Shown here in pieces: positions 35,192 to 44,362 of a stretch of DNA of 64,000 nt. The position numbers and the translations under genes are program-made. Numbering within the stretch: position 1 is the first letter of the stretch; every line of letters starts with the position of its first letter. Below the pieces are notes generated by a model. The model searched no databases and was not told the origin of the DNA. It saw only the letters and a program-made list of their open reading frames with translations. The stretch lies in contig JAAHII010000001.1 of the NCBI GenBank assembly GCA_010671905.1, positions 744,001 through 808,000 of the forward strand, written 5' to 3'. Source of the DNA: Leptolyngbya sp. SIOISBB. GTDB taxonomy: Bacteria > Cyanobacteriota > Cyanobacteriia > Phormidesmidales > Phormidesmidaceae.

Positions 35192-36202
35192 TTATCGATA
35201 AGGGCGTTTGGGAATGGTAAAAGACTCAAACGACGGGGGCGGTCCCTGGCTTGATGATTGAGCCGATCGCGACTGCGGAAAATAGCGATTGACCAACTTG
35301 TTATACTGCCCGCCGAGCAAAAGCCCCAGCGTACAAACATACAGACCGATCAGCCCTAGCGTGAGCGTACTGCCCGCGCTAAACAACCAGTGGTGACTCG
35401 TCAGCGTCTCTAAGTGGTGTTTGAGTAACATACTCGTAACGAGCCAGAGCGCTGTGGCAAAGACGGTGCCCGGCAACACAGGGGTTGACCGAGCCGATGG
35501 TTTTTGACTGCTGCGATAAAGCAAGCCATAACTGAGGGCAATGGTTGAAGCCGCTAGACTCCACCTCAGACCTTGGACAAGCAACTGCCGAATCAAGCCC
35601 AGCACACTCACCTCGGCACTCTCTTGCATGCTCTCTGGCAATGCTATTAACAGCACCCCCGCCGCCAGTAGTGTTAGTGCTGCTGTGGCGATCGCCACTA
35701 ATCCTGTCGTGGTTCGCTGCCGCAAGGTGGGAATCAAATGAGAAGCCAAATCTCCATCAGAGCGAATGATTTGCTGCGTTAAGCCCACGACCTTGCACCA
35801 CACGCCTAAACTCGCCACTCCGCTGATTAAAAATAACCACCAGCGATGGTTAAGCTGCCACTTTTCAGTCATTTCAGCAATGACTGTCTGTAGGAGTGGT
35901 GCCGATGTCAGCAGTAATTGCTGAAAAAGCTTAGTCACTAACTGCGCCACGGGTGGCCATAGACTGGCAGCGGCGATCGCCATAAAGCTGCCCAACAAAA
36001 AACAACAGAGAGTGCCATAGGCGATCGCGGCTCCTTTTACCCAATACCGATGTCGGGCCGCCTGCTGCCATAAATTCTTCCACAGTGGGTAACTCAAATA
36101 GCTGCCCACTGTCCGTTTCGTGATTGGTGGCGTGGCCGGGGGTAGCAAAAACTGGGATGACGAAGCATCTGGCGGATGGGGTCGAGAAGGCGGCAGCGAC
36201 AT
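35192..36202 (-). CDS. YihY/BrkB-like membrane protein
   Basis: A 336-aa integral membrane protein. Six hydrophobic segments are visible: about 58-82, 95-110, 122-140, 165-187, 215-232 and 245-300. The part LPGTVFATALWLVTSMLLKHHL followed by GSTLTLGLIGLYVCTLGLLLGGQYN resembles the C-terminal half of YihY/BrkB proteins. The N- and C-termini are Pro/Ser-rich and probably disordered. The cellular role of this family is not firmly known, and the earlier RNase BN label is regarded as wrong. The resemblance is moderate. Confidence 0.65.
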   Translation of the reverse strand: MSLPPSRPHPPDASSSQFLLPPATPPITKRTVGSYLSYPLWKNLWQQAARHRYWVKGAAIAYGTLCCFLLGSFMAIAAASLWPPVAQLVTKLFQQLLLTSAPLLQTVIAEMTEKWQLNHRWWLFLISGVASLGVWCKVVGLTQQIIRSDGDLASHLIPTLRQRTTTGLVAIATAALTLLAAGVLLIALPESMQESAEVSVLGLIRQLLVQGLRWSLAASTIALSYGLLYRSSQKPSARSTPVLPGTVFATALWLVTSMLLKHHLETLTSHHWLFSAGSTLTLGLIGLYVCTLGLLLGGQYNKLVNRYFPQSRSAQSSSQGPPPSFESFTIPKRPYR

Positions 36203-36845
36203 AGTGTCAAGCTCAGAAATTCAGCCCCGCTCAGGGTAGTGGCTAGTCGGCAACGCGGTACGGCGACACCAGCGATGACTTCACCCCGAACAGGCGTTTT
36301 ACTTGGGAGTCATTATGCAGCGATCGCCGACAAAACACCTGGGTATGCCATGTAATACTTTGCACTTATTCAAGCAGTGTTATTTCTGGTGCTTCTCTGC
36401 TGTGCCCATATTGCCAACCGAGTTTGGCAGTCAGCCTTGTCCCCGCCTAATGCTGGTTCTTTGGGATGGTTTACCAGCCAATAGGATTCGTGGTGCCATC
36501 CCCTGAGCCTGATGGCGAGGGCCTGTCATCATTTAAAGGTTAAATCCTTTCAGCCAAGGAACGACACCCCCTCACCTCTTGAGTGAATCCGAGCGCGGGT
36601 GTGCTTAGCCCCAAAAGGTTCTGGAATGGATTGATGACGCGACTTAAGCGGCCAGGCTCAATCTTGAGGTTTTTCCGGGGAATGCTCCTCACTGGGGTGT
36701 AAAGAGAATAAGCAAAATCGTGAAAGGCATTCTCATTCAATTTTGCCAATTGGCGGTTAAATGGGTGACAGAATTGGCCCCACGGTGGTCACGCACAATT
36801 GCTGGCTTGACTGAGTGAAATGGGTATAACAGAGGCGCTGAGTTT
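36203..36845. other. Intergenic stretch with one MITE copy
   Basis: About 640 bases, with the MITE copy at 36519-36644. The rest shows no recognisable gene. A promoter for the glycosyl hydrolase gene should lie just before 36846. Confidence 0.5.
36519..36644 (+). mobile_element. TA-flanked MITE, copy 2
   Basis: Starts GGGCCTGTCATCATTTA and ends GATTGATGACGCGACT, with TA at 36645-36646 on the right and GA on the left where TA is expected. It has the same internal layout (CCTTTCAGC-AAGGAACGAC) as the copies at 39 kb, so it belongs to the same subfamily. It is more diverged than the others. Confidence 0.75.
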
Positions 36846-38928
36846 ATGCGTAAATTAGCGAAATTAGGATTGTGGTGCTTGTCAGGTCTGGTGATGAGCT
36901 GGTTGTTGGTCAATACAAGTCCAGCGCAGGGCACAGTGACCTCAACGACACGAGAACCGGCGGTAACTTATCTGGAAGATCGCGCGATCGCCCAAGAGCG
37001 GACTCCCCTCGGGATTCCTCAGAACTTAGACCCCAGCACCCTGCCCGATTTTCCGTCCCGTGATTTTACAGGGCAGTTCCAGCGACCCGGCTGATCAGGT
37101 GGCCCCTCCTGGCCTGTTAGTCCGCCCGGGCGATGCGCCTATCTCCTATTTCTTCGGCATTCGGATGCAAAAGGAATTAGACAATTTAGTCGGGCGTTAT
37201 GAGAGCGCTCTGTTTGCCGCCAATGCTGTCGATCAACCGACTGAAGTCCAACTTCCAGAAAATCGGGAACCTGTGGCCACCACCCTTGAAGACAAAAGTC
37301 TGATTGCCAGCACCAATTTGACCACTGTCAGCACGCCAGCCCTAGAAGCGGCTCGCCAACTCAGCCGTGACTGGCCTGACTTACTCGCTGCCGAAGCTTA
37401 CGGTGAAGCCCGCAGCCGGTGGTTACAAGTGCGGGATGCTTTGTGGGCTGACTTTCCCCACGATCGCACCTTTGCGCAAACTGAAATTCGGGCCATGTGG
37501 CTCGATCGCGGCAGCATCGTGCGAGCTGGTTCGCGAGCCGGTTTAGCCAGACTCTTTAACAACATGCAGGCATCGGGAATTAACACCGTCTTTCTCGAAA
37601 CGATGAATGCGGGCTTTCCCATCTACCCCAGCCGTGTCGCCCCGCAGCAAAATCCCCTCACCCAAGGTTGGGACCCCCTTGCTGATGCGGTAGAGCTAGC
37701 ACACGAGCGCAACATGGATCTGCACGCCTGGATCTGGGTGTTTGCCGCCGGTAACTTGCGCCATAACACGATTCTGGCGAAGTCTGATCAGTTTCTTGGG
37801 CCGTCTCTAGCCGCTCATCCCGATTGGGTGGGCTATGACCAGGCTGGTAGCCCCATTCCGTTAGGGCAGACCAAACCTTTTTATGATCCGGCAAATCGCG
37901 AGTTGCGAGATTATCTACTGCGGTTAGAAGAAGAGATCATCACCAACTATGACGTCGATGGTCTGCAACTCGATTACATACGATATCCCTTTCAAGATCC
38001 GTCGGATGAGCGGACCTATGGTTATGGCAACGCCGCGCGTCGCGAATTTCGGCGACAAACGGGGATTGACCCGATTAATCTGATGCCGCTGATCGATCCT
38101 TGGTTGCCCAGGGCAGAGCGCGATCGCCTACGTGGTCTCTGGGAAGCTTGGAACGACTTTCGGATTGAACAAGTTACCAGCTTTGTGGCAGAAACCTCTG
38201 AACTGGTGCGGAGTAAGCGACCGGATATTACGCTGTCGGCAGCCGTCTTTGCGATGTCAGAGCAAGAGCGTTTGCTCAAAATTCAGCAAGATTGGAATAC
38301 CTGGGCCGAAGAAGGACTCGTCGACTGGATTGTGCTCATGAGCTATGCCCAAGATGCCAATCGCTTTGCCGAGTTGATTACGCCTTGGGTGGTCGATCAA
38401 ACCTACGACTCGACGCTAGTGATCCCAGGGATGCGCTTGTTGAGTATGCCGGTACCCGTGATGATTGACCAATTGCAAACGCTTAGGGATATGCCCGCCA
38501 CGGGGTATGCCTTGTTTGCTACCGATAATCTCGACAACCGCATCCAATCGATGCTCAACACCACTCAAGGGCAGCACGACAGCTTGGTTCCCCAGCAAGC
38601 TCCCTATGACACCGCTGCCGAGCGCTATAAAGCGCTCCAACGCGAATGGAATTGGCTGCTAACCAGTGGCCTCATCACCCTGCAACCCCGCTTAGCTGAA
38701 GGCTGGATTGCAGACATTAATGCTGTAGGGGCCAACCTTGATGCTCTGGCGAGCAATCCCAATCCCGAAGTGGCAGCGGCTGTGCAAGCGCAGATTACCG
38801 ACTTGCAACGAACAGTGGGGGCTGGGTTGACGCTCTCTACCGCAACGACTCCCGAATATCGCTTGACCACTTGGAGAAATCGACTGGAGGCGATTAACCG
38901 CTTCTTGGCTTACGGCGCTCGACGGTAG
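36846..38928 (+). CDS. Secreted glycosyl hydrolase-like protein (family 10-like, GHL10/DUF187), frameshifted near the N-terminus
   Basis: The first frame (36846-37094) gives a signal peptide (LGLWCLSGLVMSWLLVNTSPAQG) and runs out at TGA. The main frame (37060-38928) continues with a GHL10-type barrel: EIRAMWLDRGSIVRAGSRAG, INTVFLETMNAGFPIYPS, LHAWIWVFAAGN, HPDWVGYD, YDVDGLQLDYIRYP and VDWIVLMSYAQD. Removing one T from the run at 37064-37067 joins the frames as SRDLQGSSSDP, giving about 693 residues. The family cleaves or binds polysaccharides or peptidoglycan sugars at the cell surface; the substrate is unknown. The frameshift may be real or a sequencing error. Confidence 0.82.
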
Positions 38929-39011
38929 AGCTGTCAGATCCTGAGCGGCCTGGACTTTGGACAAATCGGATGAAAGAAGAGCAGGCAAGTGGTAGAGGAT
39001 TTAAAACCCTA

Positions 39012-39137
39012 GGGGCTGTCATCCGGTCGCGGTCAAATCCCTGCAGCAAAGGAACGACAGCCCCTCGCCTATGGCATGAATGTGGGCGCGGAAATGCTTG
39101 GCCCCCAAGGTTTCCGAGATTAGTTGACGACGCGCCT
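39012..39137 (+). mobile_element. TA-flanked MITE, copy 3
   Basis: A 126-bp element starting GGGGCTGTCATC and ending ACGACGCGCCT, with TA at 39010-39011 and 39138-39139. AGGGGCTGTC (39011-39020) pairs with GACAGCCCCT in the first half, and GGGCGCG pairs with CGCGCC in the second, so each half forms its own hairpin. Confidence 0.85.
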
Positions 39138-39152
39138 TAAGCCCTACCACTG

Positions 39153-39323
39153 ATGTCAAACTATCTTGAAACGCTGCGCGAATTGCGCCAAGGCATTGAC
39201 GCAAGTTTCCCGTATCAACGAGATCGCTTACTGTACTTGTTGAATGCCTTCAGTAGCAATGACCGCGCCCGCTCCACGGCGGAACTGAGTCTGGATCCCT
39301 GCTTTCGCCGCCAGCACACATGA
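39153..39323 (+). pseudogene. Gene fragment between two MITEs, possibly a transposase N-terminus
   Basis: A 56-codon frame starting MSNYLETLRELRQGIDASFP and ending with FRRQHT before TGA. It looks protein-like, with a helical N-terminus, and may be the start of an IS4-type transposase, but I am not sure of the family. It is bracketed within 15 and 65 bases by MITE copies in the same orientation. Confidence 0.4.
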
Positions 39324-39385
39324 GTTCGACGGGATTTTGTTGCTGTAATCCAGGCAAATCAGGGACTTTTGAGAAACTTACTCTA

Positions 39386-39511
39386 GGGCCTGTCATCCGG
39401 TCGCGGCCAAACCCTTTCAGCAAAGGAACGACAGCCCCTCGCCTATGGCGTGAATGCGGGCGCGGAAATGCTTTGCCCCAAAGGCTTCTGGGATTAATTG
39501 ATGACGCGCCC
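39386..39511 (+). mobile_element. TA-flanked MITE, copy 4
   Basis: A 126-bp element starting GGGCCTGTCATC and ending GATGACGCGCCC, with TA at 39384-39385 and 39512-39513. It closely matches copy 3 in the region GGTCGCGG and CAAAGGAACGACAGCCCCT, so these two may have diverged recently. Confidence 0.85.
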
Positions 39512-39739
39512 TAAAATGAATTTGCAATAAAGGTGGGCTATTGAGAATGCGACGACTTTTCTCAGCAAGGGTGACTTGATGACAATCCTTTTAGGATGGC
39601 TGATCTCCAAACGTAAATATTTCTAGGGATTTTGAGCTTTTGTTTCATCGAACTCACGTCTTGCCCCCCAATCCCTGAACCGCGCAACGTCTTACGAATT
39701 GCACTAAACTCATCCTGTTGACCATTAAGAAGCAGGTAC

Positions 39740-40564
39740 ATGGCAGCACAATCAACAATTCCCGTCGTGGTGAATGGCGCATGCGGCAAAATGGGGCGCG
39801 AGGTGATTAAAGCCATTGCCGCCGCCGAAGATATGACCCTAGTGGCCGCCATTGACAAAAATCCAGCAGTACTGGGAGAAGATATTGGCGAAATCGCCGG
39901 GTGTGGCCCAGTCGAAATTCCTGTGACGCCTGATCTGGAAGCGGCGTTGGTGCAAGCTCAGAGCGAAGGGTTAGCGGTCATGATCGATTTCACCCATCCC
40001 AACACGATTTACAACTCGGTGCGAGCCGCGATCGCCTATGGTGTGCGTCCAGTTGTGGGCACTACAGGCCTGAGTGAAGCCCAAATCAAAGACTTAGCGG
40101 AGTTTGCTGACAAAGCCAGTATCGGCTGCTTGATCATTCCCAACTTTTCCATCGGCGTAGTGCTGATGCAACAGGCGGCGCAACAAGCGGCGCAATACTT
40201 TGAGCATGTCGAAATTATTGAACTGCACCATAACCAAAAAGCCGATGCCCCCAGCGGCACCGCCATCCAAACAGCCCAGATGCTATCGGCTCCCGAAAAA
40301 TCCTACAATCCCGCCCAGGTAGAGGAATCGGAAAAAATGACCGGTGCCCGAGGCAGCAGTACTGACGACGGTATTCGCATTCACAGTGTGCGATTGCCCG
40401 GTCTCATTGCCCATCAAGAGGTGCTTTTCGGAGCACCGGGGCAGCTTTATACTCTGCGTCATGACACGAGCGATCGCGCTTGCTACATGCCTGGCGTATT
40501 GCTGGCCGTGCGGCGAGTCATGCCCCTGAAATCTTTGATTTATGGACTGGACAAGATTTTGTAG
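39740..40564 (+). CDS. dapB: 4-hydroxy-tetrahydrodipicolinate reductase DapB
   Basis: DapB reduces hydroxy-tetrahydrodipicolinate with NAD(P)H in the lysine and diaminopimelate pathway, feeding peptidoglycan synthesis. The 274-aa protein has the N-terminal Rossmann motif [14 protein letters not shown], the cofactor region DFTHP and GTTGLS, and the catalytic signature [15 protein letters not shown] with His and Lys. The C-terminal [14 protein letters not shown] is typical. It is full length with a normal start. It lies alone between MITE clusters. Confidence 0.96.
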   Translation: MAAQSTIPVVVNGACGKMGREVIKAIAAAEDMTLVAAIDKNPAVLGEDIGEIAGCGPVEIPVTPDLEAALVQAQSEGLAVMIDFTHPNTIYNSVRAAIAYGVRPVVGTTGLSEAQIKDLAEFADKASIGCLIIPNFSIGVVLMQQAAQQAAQYFEHVEIIELHHNQKADAPSGTAIQTAQMLSAPEKSYNPAQVEESEKMTGARGSSTDDGIRIHSVRLPGLIAHQEVLFGAPGQLYTLRHDTSDRACYMPGVLLAVRRVMPLKSLIYGLDKIL

Positions 40565-41158
40565 TGCTAGGGGCTGTCATCAATTAGTGGTTGAATCCTG
40601 ATGCTGAAGGCGGTTCAGCCCCTAGCTAGGTTTATGGAGCGGGCGCGGTAATGCCTAAACCGAAAACGCTCTGGTTTTAATTGATGACGCGTCCTAGTCC
40701 AGATCCGTTTAAAAAGAAATAGTCCGACCCTAAAGCCCCCAAGGATCGGACATCTCACCTGTAAGTACGCCATATGCAGAATGATCGACTGCTCTAAATT
40801 GCCCCCAAGAGCAGCTTAATCATGCCTGCTTGCGTTCTCCAGAATTAACTCTATTGTGGTCTGATCGCCCCCTAATGACGTCGAAGAAACCACGCAAATG
40901 CAGATAAATTGCCGCTAAACTTTCCTGTTGCAGTCCGTGTAACTACGTTTGAAAGAGGACTATTCGAGCCAATTACACATAGTCCTAATTTCTCCAAGCT
41001 ATCTGGTTTAAGCGCCTACGCAGTTGATCTGGCGGCTTCCCAGCTTGGCTCTCTCGGATTCGCAGAAAACTTGGTGCGGTGTGTCGAAATTTGTTTGATG
41101 CGTTCGGCACCTGTGGGATGCGATAGGTTTGAAAGGTTTGGCAAGGATTTAAGTACGG
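40565..41158. other. Intergenic stretch with one MITE copy
   Basis: About 590 bases: the MITE at 40570-40694 begins a few bases after dapB. The rest includes a weak stem (CTGCTCT 40789-40795 with AGAGCAG 40808-40814). A 92-codon frame overlapping the next gene has no protein features. Confidence 0.5.
40570..40694 (+). mobile_element. TA-flanked MITE, copy 5
   Basis: A 125-bp element starting GGGGCTGTCATCAATTA and ending TTGATGACGCGTCC, with TA at 40568-40569 and 40695-40696. It belongs to the same subfamily as copy 1 (shared GAATCCTGATGC and CGGTTCAGCCCCTA). It starts three bases after the dapB stop and could act as its terminator. Confidence 0.85.
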
Positions 41159-42283
41159 ATGGAGCAGTATTTTGCAACGGTAGCTAGAGGTCTGGAGGAA
41201 ATTGCGACTCAGGAATTGCAGACCTTAGGCGCGGTGGATGCCGAACCAGGATTCTGCGGAGTCGCCTTTTCGGGCGATCGCGAATTGCTTTATCGTGTGA
41301 ATCTCTGGGCCCGCTTGCCCTTTCGGATTTTGGTGCAAGTGGCAAGCTTTGCTTGTCGCGATGCCGACGACTTGTATGCGGGTGTGCAACGCCTTGATTG
41401 GGAGCCATATCTGACTCCCGATTTAACGCTCGCGGTGGCGGCTACGGGCAAAACGCGGCAGCTCAACCACACTCATTTCACGGCGTTGCAAGTCAAAAAT
41501 GCCATTGTGGATCAGCAACGCGATCGCTTCCATCAGCGCTCTAGCGTGGATACTCAGCAGCCCGACGTGCAGATTAACGTTCATTTGTATCGCGATCGCG
41601 CCACCGTCAGTCTGGATAGTTCTGGAGACAGCCTGCACCGACGCGGTTATCGCCCCGCCATGGGCAAAGCACCGCTGAAAGAATCCCTCGCGGCTGCATT
41701 GATTTACCTATCGGGGTGGCAGCCCGATCAGGCGTTTTGCGATCCCCTTTGTGGTTCGGGCACGTTGCCGCTAGAAGCAACACTGATGGGATTGAATCGG
41801 GCGCCTGGTCTGTTTCGCGATCGCTTTGGATTCGAAGGTTGGCCTGACTTTGACGCCAAACTCTGGCAACGACTTTGTCAACAGGCCTATGAAGGACAAA
41901 AGGATATGCTACCTGCCCCGATGGTGGGGTGCGATCGCGATGCCAAAATCATTATTCAAGCGAGAAGCAATGCCAAAAACTGTGATGTGTCTAGTCAGAT
42001 TGCTTTTCGGGCACAAGAGCTATCGACCATTGAAGCGCCTGACGACAGCGGCATTCTCCTCTGTAATCCGCCTTATGGTGAACGATTGGGCCGAGATGAA
42101 GACCTGGGTGCGTTTTACAAGCTGTTGGGTGATGTGATGAAACAGCGCTTCAAGGGGTGGACAGCCTTTGTGCTGAGTGGCAATAAAGCGCTAGCCAAAT
42201 CGATTGGCCTGAAATCATCTCAGCGGACTCCGGTTTTGAATGGCAATTTACCCTGTCAACTCTTGAAATACGAACTGTATTGA
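41159..42283 (+). CDS. THUMP-domain class I SAM RNA methyltransferase (RlmL N-terminal type)
   Basis: A 374-aa methyltransferase of the COG0116 type that makes N2-methylguanosine in 23S rRNA (RlmL, G2445 in E. coli). An N-terminal ferredoxin-like and THUMP region (1-160) ends at SLDSSGDSLHRRGYR. The Rossmann domain has motif I DPLCGSGTLPLEA and the catalytic motif IV CNPPYGERLG, with VGCDRDAKII between them. The RlmK half of the E. coli fusion is absent, as usual outside gammaproteobacteria. The exact target base is inferred from the family. Confidence 0.9.
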   Translation: MEQYFATVARGLEEIATQELQTLGAVDAEPGFCGVAFSGDRELLYRVNLWARLPFRILVQVASFACRDADDLYAGVQRLDWEPYLTPDLTLAVAATGKTRQLNHTHFTALQVKNAIVDQQRDRFHQRSSVDTQQPDVQINVHLYRDRATVSLDSSGDSLHRRGYRPAMGKAPLKESLAAALIYLSGWQPDQAFCDPLCGSGTLPLEATLMGLNRAPGLFRDRFGFEGWPDFDAKLWQRLCQQAYEGQKDMLPAPMVGCDRDAKIIIQARSNAKNCDVSSQIAFRAQELSTIEAPDDSGILLCNPPYGERLGRDEDLGAFYKLLGDVMKQRFKGWTAFVLSGNKALAKSIGLKSSQRTPVLNGNLPCQLLKYELY

Positions 42284-42312
42284 CTACAGGATGTTGTCCT
42301 CCTAAGCCAAAT

Positions 42313-42414
42313 TTAGGCTGCTGAAAACCAGTAAACGGCTGATAGTCCCAGCAGCGTTAATAGTGTGATGCTTAGCAGGAGTAACGGGAGCAATCTCTGA
42401 ATTTTTAGCCACAT
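42313..42414 (-). CDS. Candidate 33-aa single-helix membrane peptide
   Basis: The minus strand from the ATG at 42414 reads MWLKIQRLLPLLLLSITLLT and continues to LSAVYWFSAA, then TAA. It has a basic residue pair near the start and one uninterrupted hydrophobic helix, which is what small membrane proteins look like. No strong Shine-Dalgarno sequence is present and I do not recognise the family. It lies in the gap between convergent-to-divergent genes, 30 bases after the methyltransferase stop. Confidence 0.35.
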   Translation of the reverse strand: MWLKIQRLLPLLLLSITLLTLLGLSAVYWFSAA

Positions 42415-42532
42415 TTCTCATCTCGGTCTCAGCTGATGGTGGTCATGCCCCTTTAGGATGCAGACTAGCTCGCAGAATTCGCCTACATCCATACAACGAT
42501 TTTGGCACTGACCGCTATTCTGGAGTAAGTCA

Positions 42533-44149
42533 ATGAGCACGGCGCACAACGTGTTCAGTCGATTGGTCACCTATTTCTTATTGCGAATCACTATCATGCC
42601 TAGCCAGCGTCCCGATGTTCTCTTCATAGTCTTGGACACGCAGCGAGCCGATCGCCTCTCCTGCTATGGCTATCCTCTCAATACGACGCCCAATCTAGAT
42701 ACCTTCGCGGCTAGCTCAACGCGGTTTGATGCCGCGATCGCTCCCGCTCAGTGGACGATTCCTTCCCACGCTTCTATGTTTACGGGGGTGTATCCTTCGG
42801 AGCATGGCATGACGCAGTCGTACTCGATGATGCCAGAGGATTTGCCCACGCTGGCGGAAAGGCTACAGAATGGTGGCTACTTCACCGCTGGCTTTTGCAA
42901 TAACCCCCTGGTGGGCGTCATCAATAACGGCTTAAGGCGGGGATTTCAAAGCTTTTTGAACTACAGCGGCCTGTTGACTTCCCGTCCTAACCAAGCGGGT
43001 GTATCGTCCGGCCTCATCGGTCGTTATCGTCAGTGGTTCAAGCGTCAAGTCTCGGGCATCATGACCAAGCTGCAAGATGCCTTTGCCCGATCAGACTGGC
43101 TGTTAGCGCTGTCCTTTACTCCAATTATGGTACCGCTGTGGCAAACGGCGCTTAGCTTCAAGGGCAATACAGCTAAGTCGTTGGATGATACGGCACGGCT
43201 GTTGTGTGATCGCGCTGGCACCAACCCGGACCAGCCGATTTTTGCCTTTGTCAATCTCATGGGCACGCACATGCCCTACCATCCCCCCCGACAATACATT
43301 GAAAAATATGCACCCCATGTGTTGCGCGATCGCGATGCTCGCAATTTTCTACAGCGCTTCAACAACGATGTCTATGGTTGGCTCGCGCCACTGACCGGAG
43401 CGCTGGATGATGATCAAAAAAAGACTCTCGACGGCATGTATGACGCCGAAGTTGCCTACCAAGATGCTCTGCTCGGCACCTTTTTCCAAAAGCTAGAACA
43501 GGCTGGTCAGTTAGACAATACACTGGTGATCATCTGTGCCGACCACGGTGAGCACCTGGGTGAAAAGCAGCTGATGGGCCACAGCCTTTCGATTTATAAC
43601 GAGCTGGTACGGGTGCCCCTGATCATTCGTCACCCTGGACAGAGCAGCACTGAGGCCGCCGTGGTGGAAGAAGTTGTCTCGACCCGCCGCCTTTTTCAAA
43701 CGGTGCTTGACGCTGCGGGATTTGCGAACAATAAGGAACAACCGCTCACTTTATTGCCTCAGCAGCAGCCCAATCCGGAAACTGACTTCGTGTTTGCAGA
43801 AGCGATTCCTCCGCAAAATGTCGTGAACTTGATGCAAAAGCGGCAGCCGGATTTGGTGCGCGATCGCGCCTGTGATCAACCGCGCCGCGCCGTCTGGATG
43901 GGCACTCACAAACTCATTGAGACTGGCGACAGTTCCATCGAGTTGTACGACGTGCATGAAGACCCCCAAGAGACCCTCAATATCAGCGCCATCTTGCCGG
44001 AAAATGTAGAGGTTCTGCAGGAGTGCTTGCAGTCTTTTGCGGGAGAAATGAACGGCTACGGCACCTTAGTAACCGCCCGCCGAGCTCCGGGATATGACGA
44101 TCCGGAAGTGCAGCGCCGTTTGCAAGATTTGGGCTACCTCGAAGACTAG
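42533..44149 (+). CDS. Sulfatase/alkaline phosphatase-superfamily hydrolase with Thr at the nucleophile position
   Basis: A 538-aa metal-dependent hydrolase. Metal ligands are visible in FIVLDTQRADRLSCYG (Asp) and in CADHGEHLGEK (Asp and His) with GHSLSIYNELVRVPLI after it. The nucleophile loop reads WTIPSHASMFTG, so Thr stands where formylglycine sulfatases have Cys or Ser in C-x-P-x-R. It therefore cannot be matured to formylglycine and may rather act on phosphate esters or transfer phosphoglycerol-like groups. GGAG seven bases before 42533 supports this start; the ATG at 42596 is an alternative that drops a slightly hydrophobic 21-residue leader. Confidence 0.85.
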   Translation: MSTAHNVFSRLVTYFLLRITIMPSQRPDVLFIVLDTQRADRLSCYGYPLNTTPNLDTFAASSTRFDAAIAPAQWTIPSHASMFTGVYPSEHGMTQSYSMMPEDLPTLAERLQNGGYFTAGFCNNPLVGVINNGLRRGFQSFLNYSGLLTSRPNQAGVSSGLIGRYRQWFKRQVSGIMTKLQDAFARSDWLLALSFTPIMVPLWQTALSFKGNTAKSLDDTARLLCDRAGTNPDQPIFAFVNLMGTHMPYHPPRQYIEKYAPHVLRDRDARNFLQRFNNDVYGWLAPLTGALDDDQKKTLDGMYDAEVAYQDALLGTFFQKLEQAGQLDNTLVIICADHGEHLGEKQLMGHSLSIYNELVRVPLIIRHPGQSSTEAAVVEEVVSTRRLFQTVLDAAGFANNKEQPLTLLPQQQPNPETDFVFAEAIPPQNVVNLMQKRQPDLVRDRACDQPRRAVWMGTHKLIETGDSSIELYDVHEDPQETLNISAILPENVEVLQECLQSFAGEMNGYGTLVTARRAPGYDDPEVQRRLQDLGYLED

Positions 44150-44362
44150 TGAATTCGCAAGGCAGAAGGCCGAAGTCACGGGGCGAAGTGACGACCTAAA
44201 CACATTTTCATTTTGGCGAGCAGTCATTCATGACTCAGCTGCCTTCTCCAAGCAAGGCCAGTTCACGATAGCTTGACCGGCCAACTTAAAACATTGCATC
44301 GACATAAGATGCTGTACCGTCACCTATCTATACACCCGCCTACCATCATCCCTCACCCAACC

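Larger units (their letters stand above)
38929..39739. other. Intergenic stretch with two MITEs and a gene fragment
   Basis: About 810 bases: MITE at 39012-39137, a 56-codon fragment at 39153-39323, MITE at 39386-39511, then about 225 bases without recognisable features before dapB. Confidence 0.6.

Noticed and set aside
40909-41187. 92-codon frame overlapping the start of the rRNA methyltransferase gene
   Set aside because: No ribosome-binding site, no family features, and it overlaps a well-supported start.
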